A stretch of DNA of 10,352 bases, taken from NCBI GenBank assembly GCA_023431345.1, contig JAEYWK010000002.1:1-10352 (forward strand), in the 5' to 3' direction. Positions 1-6,565 of the stretch are shown here, piece by piece. A program made the position numbers and the translations under genes. Positions within the stretch are counted from its first letter, which is position 1. Every line of letters starts with the position of its first letter. The stretch is from Pseudomonadota bacterium. Its GTDB lineage: Bacteria > Myxococcota_A > Polyangia > Polyangiales > Polyangiaceae. A model generated the notes under the pieces. That model was not told the DNA's origin. It was given only the letters and a program-made list of their open reading frames with translations, and made no database searches.

Positions 1-214
1 CGCTAGGGCCACCCGCGCCGCCCGCGACGGGCCCGCTCCCGCCACCGCCGCCGAACGGAGGCTGTCCGCCGCCCGCTTCACCCGTCGGACCGCTCCCGGC
101 GCCCGCGCCGCCAGGTGCACCGGAGTCGCTTACGCTGCAGCCGACGAAAGCCAGCAGCGCCACGCTGCTCGCACCCACCAGAAAACGTGAAGCGAGAAAG
201 CGCGAAGTCCTCAT
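1..214 (-). CDS. Lipoprotein, N-terminal part only (runs off the left edge)
   Basis: Seventy-one codons can be read from the ATG at 214 to the left edge. Residues 1-25 form a lipoprotein signal: an Arg-containing start (MRTSRFLASRF), a hydrophobic stretch (VALLAFVG), and a lipobox FVGC with Cys26 as the predicted lipidated residue. The mature part seen so far is a Gly/Ala/Ser/Pro linker (GAPGGAGAGS..., then runs of glycine), a common tether at the start of secreted myxobacterial proteins. The functional domain lies outside the window, so no function can be given. The ATG was chosen because it gives a proper signal peptide; a GAGG lies 2 nt upstream, which is close for a ribosome binding site. 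It lies 81 nt downstream of the CBM9-like gene on the same strand. Confidence 0.7.
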   Translation of the reverse strand, partial: MRTSRFLASRFLVGASSVALLAFVGCSVSDSGAPGGAGAGSGPTGEAGGGQPPFGGGGGSGPVAGGAGGPS

Positions 215-280
215 GGCCTCAGTCTATGCGAGCCGCCGCGTCCAGGCTTCGGGATTGCGGCGGCCCGGCACGCGAGGCGC

Positions 281-286
281 TTTATA
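281..286 (-). promoter_or_regulatory. Candidate -10 element (TATAAA) for the lipoprotein gene
   Basis: An 11-base all-A/T run (281-291) sits in the 81-nt gap between two minus-strand genes, in otherwise very GC-rich DNA. Read on the minus strand it contains TATAAA, about 67 nt before the lipoprotein ATG. I found no good TTGACA-like -35 box 16-18 nt further upstream. This is a composition-based guess that the lipoprotein gene has its own promoter. Confidence 0.25.
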
Positions 287-295
287 AATTTCCAG

Positions 296-901
296 TCACG
301 CGAAGACCCAGGTACCGAAAGAGCTCGGCACGTGGAAGTCGGGCTTGTCGGTTTTCGGATCGACCCAAGACATCCAGCCGAAGTGCACGGCGCCGTGCGG
401 CAGTCGTGAGAGCTCAGCGCGGTATGCTCCCGCGAGCAGCTCGCCACCTCCGCTCGGGAGCAAGCCGTGAGCGTGCAGACACGCCAGGGGCAAGCTGCCC
501 TCGACCCTGTAGTGGGGCGCCGTCAGCGAGGCGTGCACCTCGAGCTCGGGTGCCCACGGGGCGTCGTCGAACTGGCGATAGCTGCGCGCTCGGTACTGGT
601 ACACGAGGCCGCGCGGGTCCATCTCCAGGCAGAAGTAGGGATTCAGCTGCGGGCTGGTCGCGAAGAAGAGCTCGACGCGATCGGAGCCCAGCACCCGCTC
701 TTTCTCGGTAGCGCCCTCCCCAAGGACCAGCTCTCGATCGACGCAGTCGAAGCGAAAGCGCAGCCGGCCGGCGTGGACCACGGCGCGAAGCTCGGTGCGC
801 GGCGGAGGCGTGCTCTCCCAGGGGAAGCGAAAATCACTGAGCAGCGGCGCTCGAGACCAATCGAGGGAAGCTGACTGAGAGCCGACGACGTAGCGCTTCA
901 T
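296..901 (-). CDS. CBM9-like (carbohydrate-binding family 9-like) stand-alone protein
   Basis: This 201-residue protein resembles the stand-alone CBM9-like / DOMON-type beta-sandwich family related to the carbohydrate-binding modules of xylanases. Features typical of the family are an early W15 and LSDFRFPW, TELRAVVHAGRLRFRFDC (about 36-53), VLGSDRVELFF (70-80), PYFCLEMDPRG (88-98), a YRxFD block, YRVEGSLPL (131-139), AGAYRAELSR (157-166) and the C-terminal WVDPKTDKPDFHVPSSFG (179-196). It has no signal peptide or membrane segment, so as called it would be cytoplasmic, which is unusual for a sugar-binding domain. The ATG at 901 is one base after the dbpA stop, and AGG directly abuts it, so translation is probably coupled to dbpA. 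The fold assignment is fairly secure; the ligand and role are unknown. Confidence 0.75.
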   Translation of the reverse strand: MKRYVVGSQSASLDWSRAPLLSDFRFPWESTPPPRTELRAVVHAGRLRFRFDCVDRELVLGEGATEKERVLGSDRVELFFATSPQLNPYFCLEMDPRGLVYQYRARSYRQFDDAPWAPELEVHASLTAPHYRVEGSLPLACLHAHGLLPSGGGELLAGAYRAELSRLPHGAVHFGWMSWVDPKTDKPDFHVPSSFGTWVFA

Positions 902-902
902 C

Positions 903-2318
903 CTACTCGACGATCTCCGCTTTGAAGCGCTTGCCCTTGATGCGGCCGGCGTTGAGGCTCTGCACCGCGTGCCGGCTGGAGGACTTGGCGACCGCGACGT
1001 ACGTGAAGCGATCGTGGATCTCGATCTTGCCGATGGCGTCGCCAGGGAGACCGCCCGCTTCCCCGGTCAGAGCGCCGAGGATATCGCCGGGGCGGAGCTT
1101 GTCTTTGCGCCCGCCCGAGAGCCGCACCGTCGCCATTTTGGCCGCCGCCGTCGGGGCCTGCTTTCCCGCGGGCGCAGCAGACGAGGGCGAGGCCGCAGCC
1201 GAGGACTTGATCTCGATGCGACGCAGCGCCGAGCCCGTGTAAAGCTCGATGGCCTCCAGCCGGTGCGCTTCGGCCTGCGCGCAGAGCGACACGGAGAGGC
1301 CCACTTGCTTGGCCCGCCCGGTGCGGCCCACGCGGTGCACGTAGATTTCCGGCTGCGAGGGCAGCTCGAAGTTGACGACCAAATCCAACTTGTCGAGGTC
1401 GATGCCGCGAGCGGCCACGTCGGTCGCTACCAGCACCCGCGTGCTACCGTTGCGAAACTTGGCCATCACCTTGTCGCGATCGCGCTGCTCGAGATCGCCG
1501 TGCAAGCTCTCGACGCTCACGCGCGAGGCCGCCAAGCTGCGCGCGATTTCGGAGACGGTGGTCTTCATGTTCGCGAAGACCAGCGCCGATTCGTGCGGGT
1601 ACTCTGCCAGCACCCAGCGCAGCGCTTCGAGCCGCTGCTCGGGCGCGACGTTGAGCAGCAGCTCCTTCGTCTGCGGCGCGTCGTCGGCCTCCTGAACGAT
1701 GCTGATCTGCTCCGGCTCGCGCTGATACTTGGCGCTCAGCTCGCGGATGCTGGCCGGATAGGTCGCGGAGAAGAACACGGTTTGTCGCGCGGGAGGCAGA
1801 GCGCGCAGCACCTTGCCCACGTCGTCACCGAAGCCCATGTCGAGCATGCGATCCGCCTCGTCGAGGATGACGGTAGCGACGCGGTGCACCTTCAAGTTTC
1901 GGCGCTGCAGGTGGTCGACCAACCTGCCCGGCGTGCCGACCGCGACGTGCGCGCCCTGCTCGAGCGCGCGAGCTTGCTCCCGCATCTCTTGACCACCCGC
2001 CAAAGTGAGCACCGCGAGGCCCTTCAAATTGCGACCGAGCCGGCGCAGCTCACGCGCCACCTGAGCCGCCAGCTCACGCGTGGGGCAGAGCACGAGCGCT
2101 TGCAGCTCGCGCCGCGGAAGCTCGATGCGCTGCAAGAGCGGCAGCGCGAAGGCGGCCGTCTTGCCGCTGCCTGTCTTCGACTGGCCGATCAGATCCTTCC
2201 CCGCGAGCAGCAGGGGGATGCTTTGAGCCTGGATCGGAGTGAGCTCGGTAAAGCCCAGCTCGGAGCAGACCTGGAGCAGCGCCGGCGCGAGCGGCAGCGA
2301 CTCGAATTGCGAAGACAT
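903..2318 (-). CDS. dbpA: ATP-dependent RNA helicase DbpA (DEAD-box)
   Basis: This 471-residue cytoplasmic DEAD-box helicase is close in length to E. coli DbpA (457 aa), which remodels 23S rRNA during 50S ribosome assembly. RecA domain 1 shows the Q motif (GFTELTPIQ, 22-30), motif I SKTGSGKT (47-54), PTREL (79-83), TPGR (129-132), DEAD (153-156) and SAT (184-186). RecA domain 2 shows VFAN (247-250), ATDVAARGID (298-307) and HRVGRTGR (328-335). An Ala/Ser/Pro linker (372-395) leads to the DbpA RNA-binding domain (about 397-471), marked by KLRPGDILGAL and GKIEIHDRFTYVAV; this domain gives the family its specificity for hairpin 92 of 23S rRNA. The frame is open further upstream to 2375, but MSSQFESLPL at 2318 matches the usual family start. 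It is divergent from the RCC1 gene. Confidence 0.93.
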   Translation of the reverse strand: MSSQFESLPLAPALLQVCSELGFTELTPIQAQSIPLLLAGKDLIGQSKTGSGKTAAFALPLLQRIELPRRELQALVLCPTRELAAQVARELRRLGRNLKGLAVLTLAGGQEMREQARALEQGAHVAVGTPGRLVDHLQRRNLKVHRVATVILDEADRMLDMGFGDDVGKVLRALPPARQTVFFSATYPASIRELSAKYQREPEQISIVQEADDAPQTKELLLNVAPEQRLEALRWVLAEYPHESALVFANMKTTVSEIARSLAASRVSVESLHGDLEQRDRDKVMAKFRNGSTRVLVATDVAARGIDLDKLDLVVNFELPSQPEIYVHRVGRTGRAKQVGLSVSLCAQAEAHRLEAIELYTGSALRRIEIKSSAAASPSSAAPAGKQAPTAAAKMATVRLSGGRKDKLRPGDILGALTGEAGGLPGDAIGKIEIHDRFTYVAVAKSSSRHAVQSLNAGRIKGKRFKAEIVE

Positions 2319-2436
2319 GGCGTGGACCGTAGCACCGCTCACCGCCTCGCTCGGGCCTGGCGGGCGCCGACCCACTGCCGGCGGCTCGGGCGCCGTTGAC
2401 GCAAGCAGCCGGGCCGGGTACCCGAATGGACGCCGA
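2319..2436. promoter_or_regulatory. Divergent promoter region between dbpA and the RCC1 lipoprotein gene
   Basis: These 118 nt separate two divergent start codons, so they should hold promoters in both directions. The only recognisable element is TTGACG at 2396-2401 on the plus strand, a 5/6 match to the sigma-70 -35 consensus. Seventeen nt later comes TACCCG, a poor -10. A GGA (2428-2430) lies 6 nt before the RCC1 ATG. No promoter for dbpA could be picked out by eye. Confidence 0.3.
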
Positions 2437-3726
2437 ATGCCCAGGCCTTCCCTGCCCCTGTGCTTCGTGGCCGCCGCGCTCGCGACGCTCAGCTGTCGTG
2501 ACGTGGTCGAGGTGCTGGACGAAAGGCCCGCGGCGAGCGCGGCCGGAGCCAGCGCGGGCGAAGGGGCTCACGGCCCCGGAGGCGCTACGGCGACGGATGG
2601 CGGCGCTCGCAGCGACGCGGGCGAGAGCAGCGGGCCCCCGCCGCAGCCCGGCCTAGGGATATCGCTCAGCGCCGGCCAGACGCACGCGTGCGTGGCCAAA
2701 GCCGGCTTGGTCTACTGCTGGGGGGACAACCGAGACGGCCAGCTCGGCGCAGGCGACACGAGCGTGCACACTGCCCCCGTGCGCGCGCGCGGCGCCGCCA
2801 ATGTGCTGCAAGTCTCGGTCGGGTCCCGGCACAGCTGCTGGCTCGACGCGGACGGCGACGTGCGCTGCGCTGGCAGCAACGCGCAAGGCCAGCTGGCACA
2901 AGCGGCCGACGTGCCGGCGCTCGCCACCGCTGGCGTCGTTCCTTTACCCGGCCCCGCCAAGCAGCTCGACGTGAGCTACCAGCACGGCTGCGCGATCTTG
3001 CGCTCGGGAGAGCTGTACTGCTGGGGAGAGAACGTCGAGACGCAGCTCGGCCAAGGCGACGCACCGGACGAGAATCAGCGCGCTCCAGTGCGCGTGACGA
3101 GCTTCTCCGACTTCGTCGAGGTTCGCTGCGGCCAAGGGCATACGCTCGCGCTGCGGGAGAGCGGCGACGTGCTCGGTTGGGGGCGCAACAGCGCGGGACA
3201 GATAGGCCTCGGTGACAGCTCACCCGTGCGTGTTCGCGAGCCGACGCCGATCGCGGCCGCGGCGGGAGCCAACAGCCTCGATGCCGGACAAGACTCGGCC
3301 TGCGTCCTGACGGCGGGCGGCGAGCTCCTGTGCTGGGGGGACGCCATCGATCAGCATTTGGGCAACGGCGTGGAGGGCCCCGTGCTCACGCCAACGCTGG
3401 TTTCAGGCTTGACGCCGCTATCGCGCGTGTCTCTCGACACCTTTCACACCTGCGGCCTCGACGCAGCAGGCCGGGCGTACTGTTGGGGCCGCGCCATCGA
3501 GGGCCAGCTCGGACTCGGTGACAACCGGCGGCTCCAGGCGGAGCCGATCGAGGTGCCGGCTCCGGGCGAGGGCGGTGCTTGGAAGGCGCTCTCCGTCGGT
3601 CGCTTCTTCACCTGCGGCGTCACCCTCGACGACCGGCTGTGGTGCAGCGGCGACAACAGCGACCGCGAGCTCGGCACGGCCGACACCGAGCGCCGCAATC
3701 GATTCACCGAGGTGACGCTGCCTTGA
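2437..3726 (+). CDS. RCC1-repeat (seven-bladed beta-propeller) lipoprotein
   Basis: This 429-residue protein is exported and probably lipidated. Residues 1-19 form a short hydrophobic signal (FVAAALATLS) with Cys20 as the likely lipidation site; the box TLSC is not a perfect lipobox. A Gly/Ala/Ser-rich linker (about 31-75) tethers seven RCC1-type repeats starting near 76, 126, 178, 227, 279, 329 and 383. Each follows a pattern like SxGxxHxCxLxxxGxxxCWGxNxxGQLGxGD. Seven repeats are the right number for one closed propeller. Six blades carry a Cys pair about 10 residues apart (85/94, 134/144, 185/195, 289/299, 339/349, 393/403), which could form disulfides outside the cytoplasm; blade 4 lacks it. 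RCC1-like propellers usually bind proteins, but the partner here is unknown. The frame is open further upstream, but ATG 2437 starts the signal peptide. It ends 12 nt from the convergent ogt stop. Confidence 0.85.
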   Translation: MPRPSLPLCFVAAALATLSCRDVVEVLDERPAASAAGASAGEGAHGPGGATATDGGARSDAGESSGPPPQPGLGISLSAGQTHACVAKAGLVYCWGDNRDGQLGAGDTSVHTAPVRARGAANVLQVSVGSRHSCWLDADGDVRCAGSNAQGQLAQAADVPALATAGVVPLPGPAKQLDVSYQHGCAILRSGELYCWGENVETQLGQGDAPDENQRAPVRVTSFSDFVEVRCGQGHTLALRESGDVLGWGRNSAGQIGLGDSSPVRVREPTPIAAAAGANSLDAGQDSACVLTAGGELLCWGDAIDQHLGNGVEGPVLTPTLVSGLTPLSRVSLDTFHTCGLDAAGRAYCWGRAIEGQLGLGDNRRLQAEPIEVPAPGEGGAWKALSVGRFFTCGVTLDDRLWCSGDNSDRELGTADTERRNRFTEVTLP

Positions 3727-3738
3727 AGCGCACGGGTC

Positions 3739-4239
3739 TCAGCCGGCGAAGCGCCGCTCGTGCTCGAGCAGCCATTGCTTGCGAGACAAGCCTCCGCCAT
3801 AGCCGGTGAGCGAGCCGCTCGCGCCGATCACGCGGTGACACGGCACGATGATGCCGATCGGATTTTTGCCGTTGGCGAGGCCCACGGCGCGGGAGGCGTT
3901 CGGCTTACCGATGCGCTTGGCGAGCGCGCCGTAGCTCTCGGTCTGGCCAAAGGGGATTTGGCCCAGCGCGCGCCACACCGTGCGCTGAAATTCACTACCC
4001 TGGCCGTTCAGCTCCACCTCGAACGCGCTGAGCCGTCCGGCGAAATAAGCCTCGAGCTGCTCCTTCACGCCGCGAAAGCTCGAGTCACGCCGGACGCAGC
4101 CCACCGGCAATGTCGGGCGATGCCGCTGGTCTTGCATGTACAAGCCCATCAGCGAGCGCTCGTCGCCGAGCAACCACAGCGTGCCCACCGGCGACTCCAT
4201 TTCCGAACAGTACGGGGCCTCGATCTTGCTCTTCATCAT
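3739..4239 (-). CDS. ogt: Methylated-DNA--protein-cysteine S-methyltransferase (Ogt)
   Basis: This 166-residue suicide repair protein transfers alkyl groups from O6-alkylguanine (and O4-alkylthymine) in DNA to its own cysteine. The N-terminal part (about 10-80) is the ribonuclease-like domain. The C-terminal DNA-binding and catalytic domain has FQRTVWRALGQIPFGQTESYGALA (84-107, with Tyr103), NASRAVGLANGKNP (114-127, with Arg117 in the arginine-finger position), and the active site PCHRV (133-137, nucleophile Cys134), followed by GSLTGYGGGLSRKQWLLEHE. The length is normal for the family. Two ATGs in tandem (4239, 4236) are possible starts. The first gives an ATGA overlap with the Ada-AlkA stop; the second has better spacing from AGGTGG. 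Either way translation is coupled to the upstream gene. The gene would be co-induced with Ada-AlkA by methylation damage. Confidence 0.95.
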   Translation of the reverse strand: MMKSKIEAPYCSEMESPVGTLWLLGDERSLMGLYMQDQRHRPTLPVGCVRRDSSFRGVKEQLEAYFAGRLSAFEVELNGQGSEFQRTVWRALGQIPFGQTESYGALAKRIGKPNASRAVGLANGKNPIGIIVPCHRVIGASGSLTGYGGGLSRKQWLLEHERRFAG

Positions 4240-5681
4240 CCACCTGCCGCGTAGCCGTGCCAGAGATGCAGCGCTGCGTAAGCGCGCCACGGTCGCCACG
4301 CCTCCGCGAGAGTGCGTAGCGCCGCCGGCTTGTCGAGCTCGAGGGCGCGCAGCAAGCCGAGGTCGGAGTGCGGGAAGGCGTCGGGATCCCCGAGGGCGCG
4401 CATCGCGACGTACTCCGCCGTCCACGGGCCGATGCCGGGCAGCTCGCAGAGCGCCTCACGCATGCGGGCGACATCGACGGGTGGATCGAGCTTCAGTTTG
4501 CCGTCGGCGACGGCCCGCGCGAGCGCCAGCACGGACTCAGCGCGCTTGGCCGTCACGCCGCGATCGATGATTTGCTGCAGCGTCGCGTCGGCCAAGTCGC
4601 TCGCCTCCGGGGCGACGCGATTCACGGCCTCGTCGGGCGTGTCGACGGCGCTGCCGAAGGTGTCCACGAAGCGCCCGAAGATCGTCGTGGCCGCCTTCAC
4701 GCTGATTTGCTGTCCGAGCACGGCGCGTAGCGCGAGCTCGAACCCGCTCCAAGCTCCCGGCACGCGCAGACCGGCGGTGCGGCGCAGGTAGCGGCCGAGG
4801 TCGCGGTGCCGGCTCAAGAAGCCGTCGATGACGCTGGGGTTCGCCTCGAGGTCGAAGAGGCGCCGCAAGCGCACGCGCAGCTCCGGCAAGACGGGCAAGA
4901 GCGACGGCGCGACCTCTACGCCCAGCAGGCTCGGACCGAGCGGCTGGGCGAGGATGAAGCCCCGATGCTTGCCGAGCCGTACGCTGCGCAGGTAGCGATC
5001 TCCGTCTACCTTCTCGGTGCGCGTGCCCGCGCGCCCCGCCAGGAACTGCACCAGCGGCCGCCAAGCCAGCGGTGGCCGGAAGCCGAGCTTGAGCACGATG
5101 TGAGGGCTCACCTTCGCGCTCTGGCGCTGGCGCAGCGAAAGCGGGCTCAGCCGGTAAGACTGCCGGAATTGACGGTTGAACTGGCGCACGCTCGAGAAGC
5201 CACTCGCGAACGCGACGTCGACGACCTTCAGCGAGGTATCGGTAAGGAGCTGCTTGGCGAGCAGCAAGCGCCGGGTCTGGGCCAGCGCGAGCGGGCCGAC
5301 CCCGTACTCGGCTTCGATCACGCGATGGAGCTGGCGCACGCCGACTCCGAGCTCGCTCGCCAAGCTCTCCACCGAAAGCTCGCCGAGCGCCCCGGCCTCG
5401 ATGCGAGCGACGGCGAGGTTGGCCACGCGCTTCACGGCGTCGACGGGGGCGCTGCTGCCAGGTGCGAGCTCGGGCCGGCAGCGCAGACAGGGCCGAAAGC
5501 CGGCCGCCTCGGCGCTGGCCGCGTTGGTGAAGAACGAGCAGCGGTCACGGCCAGGCGTGCGCACCGTGCACACCGGCCGGCAGTAGACGCCGGTCGTCGA
5601 AACACCGACGAAGAACGCGCCGTCGAAGCGCGCGTCGCGCGCCTTCACGACCTCGTAGCAGTGGCTCGGATCCAGCGTCAC
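4236..5681 (-). CDS. alkA: Ada N-domain / AraC regulator / AlkA 3-methyladenine DNA glycosylase fusion
   Basis: This 481-residue protein combines sensing, regulation and repair of alkylated DNA. Residues 1-75 are an Ada-type zinc domain with Cys34, 38, 65 and 68. The spacings (4, 27, 3) equal those of E. coli Ada Cys38/42/69/72, so Cys34 should accept methyl from methylphosphotriesters. Residues about 80-185 form an AraC-family DNA-binding domain with two helix-turn-helix units (102-130 and 151-180). Residues about 190-305 match the AlkA N-terminal domain. Residues about 310-475 are the HhH-GPD glycosylase with hairpin LPGIGPWTA (414-422) and the likely catalytic Asp440 in FPHSDLGLL. The start is a GTG at 5681 with AGG 8 nt upstream; there is no in-frame Met until residue 407. 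The same fusion followed by ogt is known in M. tuberculosis. Methylated protein is expected to activate its own operon, by analogy with Ada. Confidence 0.92.
   Translation of the reverse strand: MTLDPSHCYEVVKARDARFDGAFFVGVSTTGVYCRPVCTVRTPGRDRCSFFTNAASAEAAGFRPCLRCRPELAPGSSAPVDAVKRVANLAVARIEAGALGELSVESLASELGVGVRQLHRVIEAEYGVGPLALAQTRRLLLAKQLLTDTSLKVVDVAFASGFSSVRQFNRQFRQSYRLSPLSLRQRQSAKVSPHIVLKLGFRPPLAWRPLVQFLAGRAGTRTEKVDGDRYLRSVRLGKHRGFILAQPLGPSLLGVEVAPSLLPVLPELRVRLRRLFDLEANPSVIDGFLSRHRDLGRYLRRTAGLRVPGAWSGFELALRAVLGQQISVKAATTIFGRFVDTFGSAVDTPDEAVNRVAPEASDLADATLQQIIDRGVTAKRAESVLALARAVADGKLKLDPPVDVARMREALCELPGIGPWTAEYVAMRALGDPDAFPHSDLGLLRALELDKPAALRTLAEAWRPWRAYAALHLWHGYAAGG
4240..4245 (-). promoter_or_regulatory. 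Ribosome binding site of ogt (AGGTGG)
   Basis: AGGTGG lies inside the last codons of the Ada-AlkA gene. It directly abuts the first ATG of ogt (4239) and is 3 nt from the second (4236). Spacing argues for the second ATG, whereas the conventional 4-nt ATGA overlap argues for the first. The difference is a single Met residue. Confidence 0.4.
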
Positions 5682-5776
5682 GTCAGGAGCCTAGCGCTCC
5701 GAGCCACCCTCGTCTGGCCGCTTTCGGACATGATCCCTGAAAGCAGCGGGCGGCTGTTTCGGCCTTGGCGAGCTGC
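5682..5776 (-). promoter_or_regulatory. Probable promoter/operator region of the Ada-AlkA-ogt operon
   Basis: The gap is 95 nt between the GTG start of Ada-AlkA and the stop of the upstream Cys-rich protein gene. It holds an imperfect inverted repeat at 5721-5743, with arms CTTTC and GAAAG and 13 nt between them; further pairing inside is patchy. On the minus strand AAAGCGGC (5717-5724) matches 6 of 8 bases of the E. coli Ada box AAAGCGCA and lies about 36-43 nt upstream of the start codon. No clear sigma-70 promoter was seen. The assignment as an Ada-responsive site rests on position and this partial match only. Confidence 0.3.
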
Positions 5777-6493
5777 TCAATGCCCGTGGCCGTCGTCGGC
5801 CGGCATGCTCGGCATCGGCGTGCCCGGCGCCGCGCCTTGAGGCGAGCCGATGGGCAAGCCGCCCTGCGCCTCGAGCTGCCGCAGCTCGCCGAGCACGGCA
5901 TCGTACTGGCCGAGCATCTCGTCGCAGCGCTTGGGAGGGAAGCTCGGGGTGCGTTCTTTGACCATCGCGCACGCAGGTGACTCGGGCGTCAGGTCGGCGC
6001 ACAGCTTCTTGACCAAGGTCTCGCAAGACGAGCGAGCCGCCTTGATCTTGGCCAGGGTGGCCGGCACCGCGTCGAGCGCAGCCTGGCAGCCGGAAGGCGT
6101 CAGCAAGTCGACCGCCATCTGCGCCTGTTGGCACGGCGCGGACTCCTGCCCGCTGCTGCTGCAGATCTTGGTTTCCCAAGCGCCGCACGGCCCCTCATGG
6201 CTCCCGGCGCTCCCCGCGGGAGCCGCGTCGGCGCGCGCGACGGCCGCTTTGGCCTGCGCGATGTGACCGAACCAACCTCCGGCGCCGCCGAGGGCGAGCG
6301 CGACGAGCGCCAGCACGCCGGCGCTTCCCGGCGCGATTCCGGCGCGCTTGAGCGGCGCCTTCGCCGCTACGTCGCGGGTCGCTTTGGCTTTCGTCCGAGG
6401 CTTCGCCGCCGTCGCCGGCTTCTTCGATTCCGCTTCCCGCTCCGGCTCGTTGGACTCGGGCGCGTCGTCGTCTCGGTCAGTGCTATCGGTCAT
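5777..6493 (-). CDS. Membrane-anchored protein with a duplicated four-cysteine module (unrecognised family)
   Basis: I do not recognise this 238-residue protein. Residues 1-52 are highly charged: acidic at first (DRDDDAPESNEPEREAE), then Lys/Arg/Ala-rich. A single membrane segment follows at about 56-75 (GSAGVLALVALALGGAGGWF), with positive charges before it, so the rest should face the periplasm. Eight cysteines occur at 103, 111, 121, 136 and 157, 165, 175, 190. The spacings 8, 10 and 15 repeat exactly, so residues 103-156 and 157-210 form a gapless 54-residue duplication with 11 identities including all four Cys. Each Cys block is followed by a helix-like stretch. The C-terminus is Pro/Gly-rich and ends DDGHGH. 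An extracytoplasmic, disulfide-stabilised domain is the simplest inference. The ATG at 6493 lacks a strong ribosome binding site. It lies between the MFS gene (72 nt) and Ada-AlkA (95 nt) on the same strand. Confidence 0.75.
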   Translation of the reverse strand: MTDSTDRDDDAPESNEPEREAESKKPATAAKPRTKAKATRDVAAKAPLKRAGIAPGSAGVLALVALALGGAGGWFGHIAQAKAAVARADAAPAGSAGSHEGPCGAWETKICSSSGQESAPCQQAQMAVDLLTPSGCQAALDAVPATLAKIKAARSSCETLVKKLCADLTPESPACAMVKERTPSFPPKRCDEMLGQYDAVLGELRQLEAQGGLPIGSPQGAAPGTPMPSMPADDGHGH

Positions 6494-6565
6494 GGGCCGC
6501 GCACCCTAGGTGCGGGAGGCGTCGAGCACAATCACGCTGGCGCGCGCCCCGACCTTCTCACCGGA

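Noticed and set aside
1..110. Repetitive GC-rich block at the left edge, considered as a DNA repeat
   Set aside because: It is explained by the Gly/Ala/Pro/Ser-rich linker of the lipoprotein on the minus strand.
969..2399. A 476-codon plus-strand open frame antisense to dbpA
   Set aside because: Composition is dominated by Arg, Leu, Ala, His and Gln with no domain-like motifs, while the opposite strand encodes a complete helicase.
3727..3738. Possible shared terminator between the convergent RCC1 and ogt genes
   Set aside because: The 12-nt gap has no inverted repeat and no T-run on either strand.
4806..5840. A 344-codon plus-strand open frame antisense to the Ada-AlkA gene
   Set aside because: The opposite strand has a complete multidomain protein with all key residues; this frame is a composition shadow.
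6501..6513. Imperfect palindrome GCACC-N3-GGTGC just upstream of the Cys-rich protein start
   Set aside because: Five-base arms are expected by chance in GC-rich DNA, and no promoter elements sit around it.
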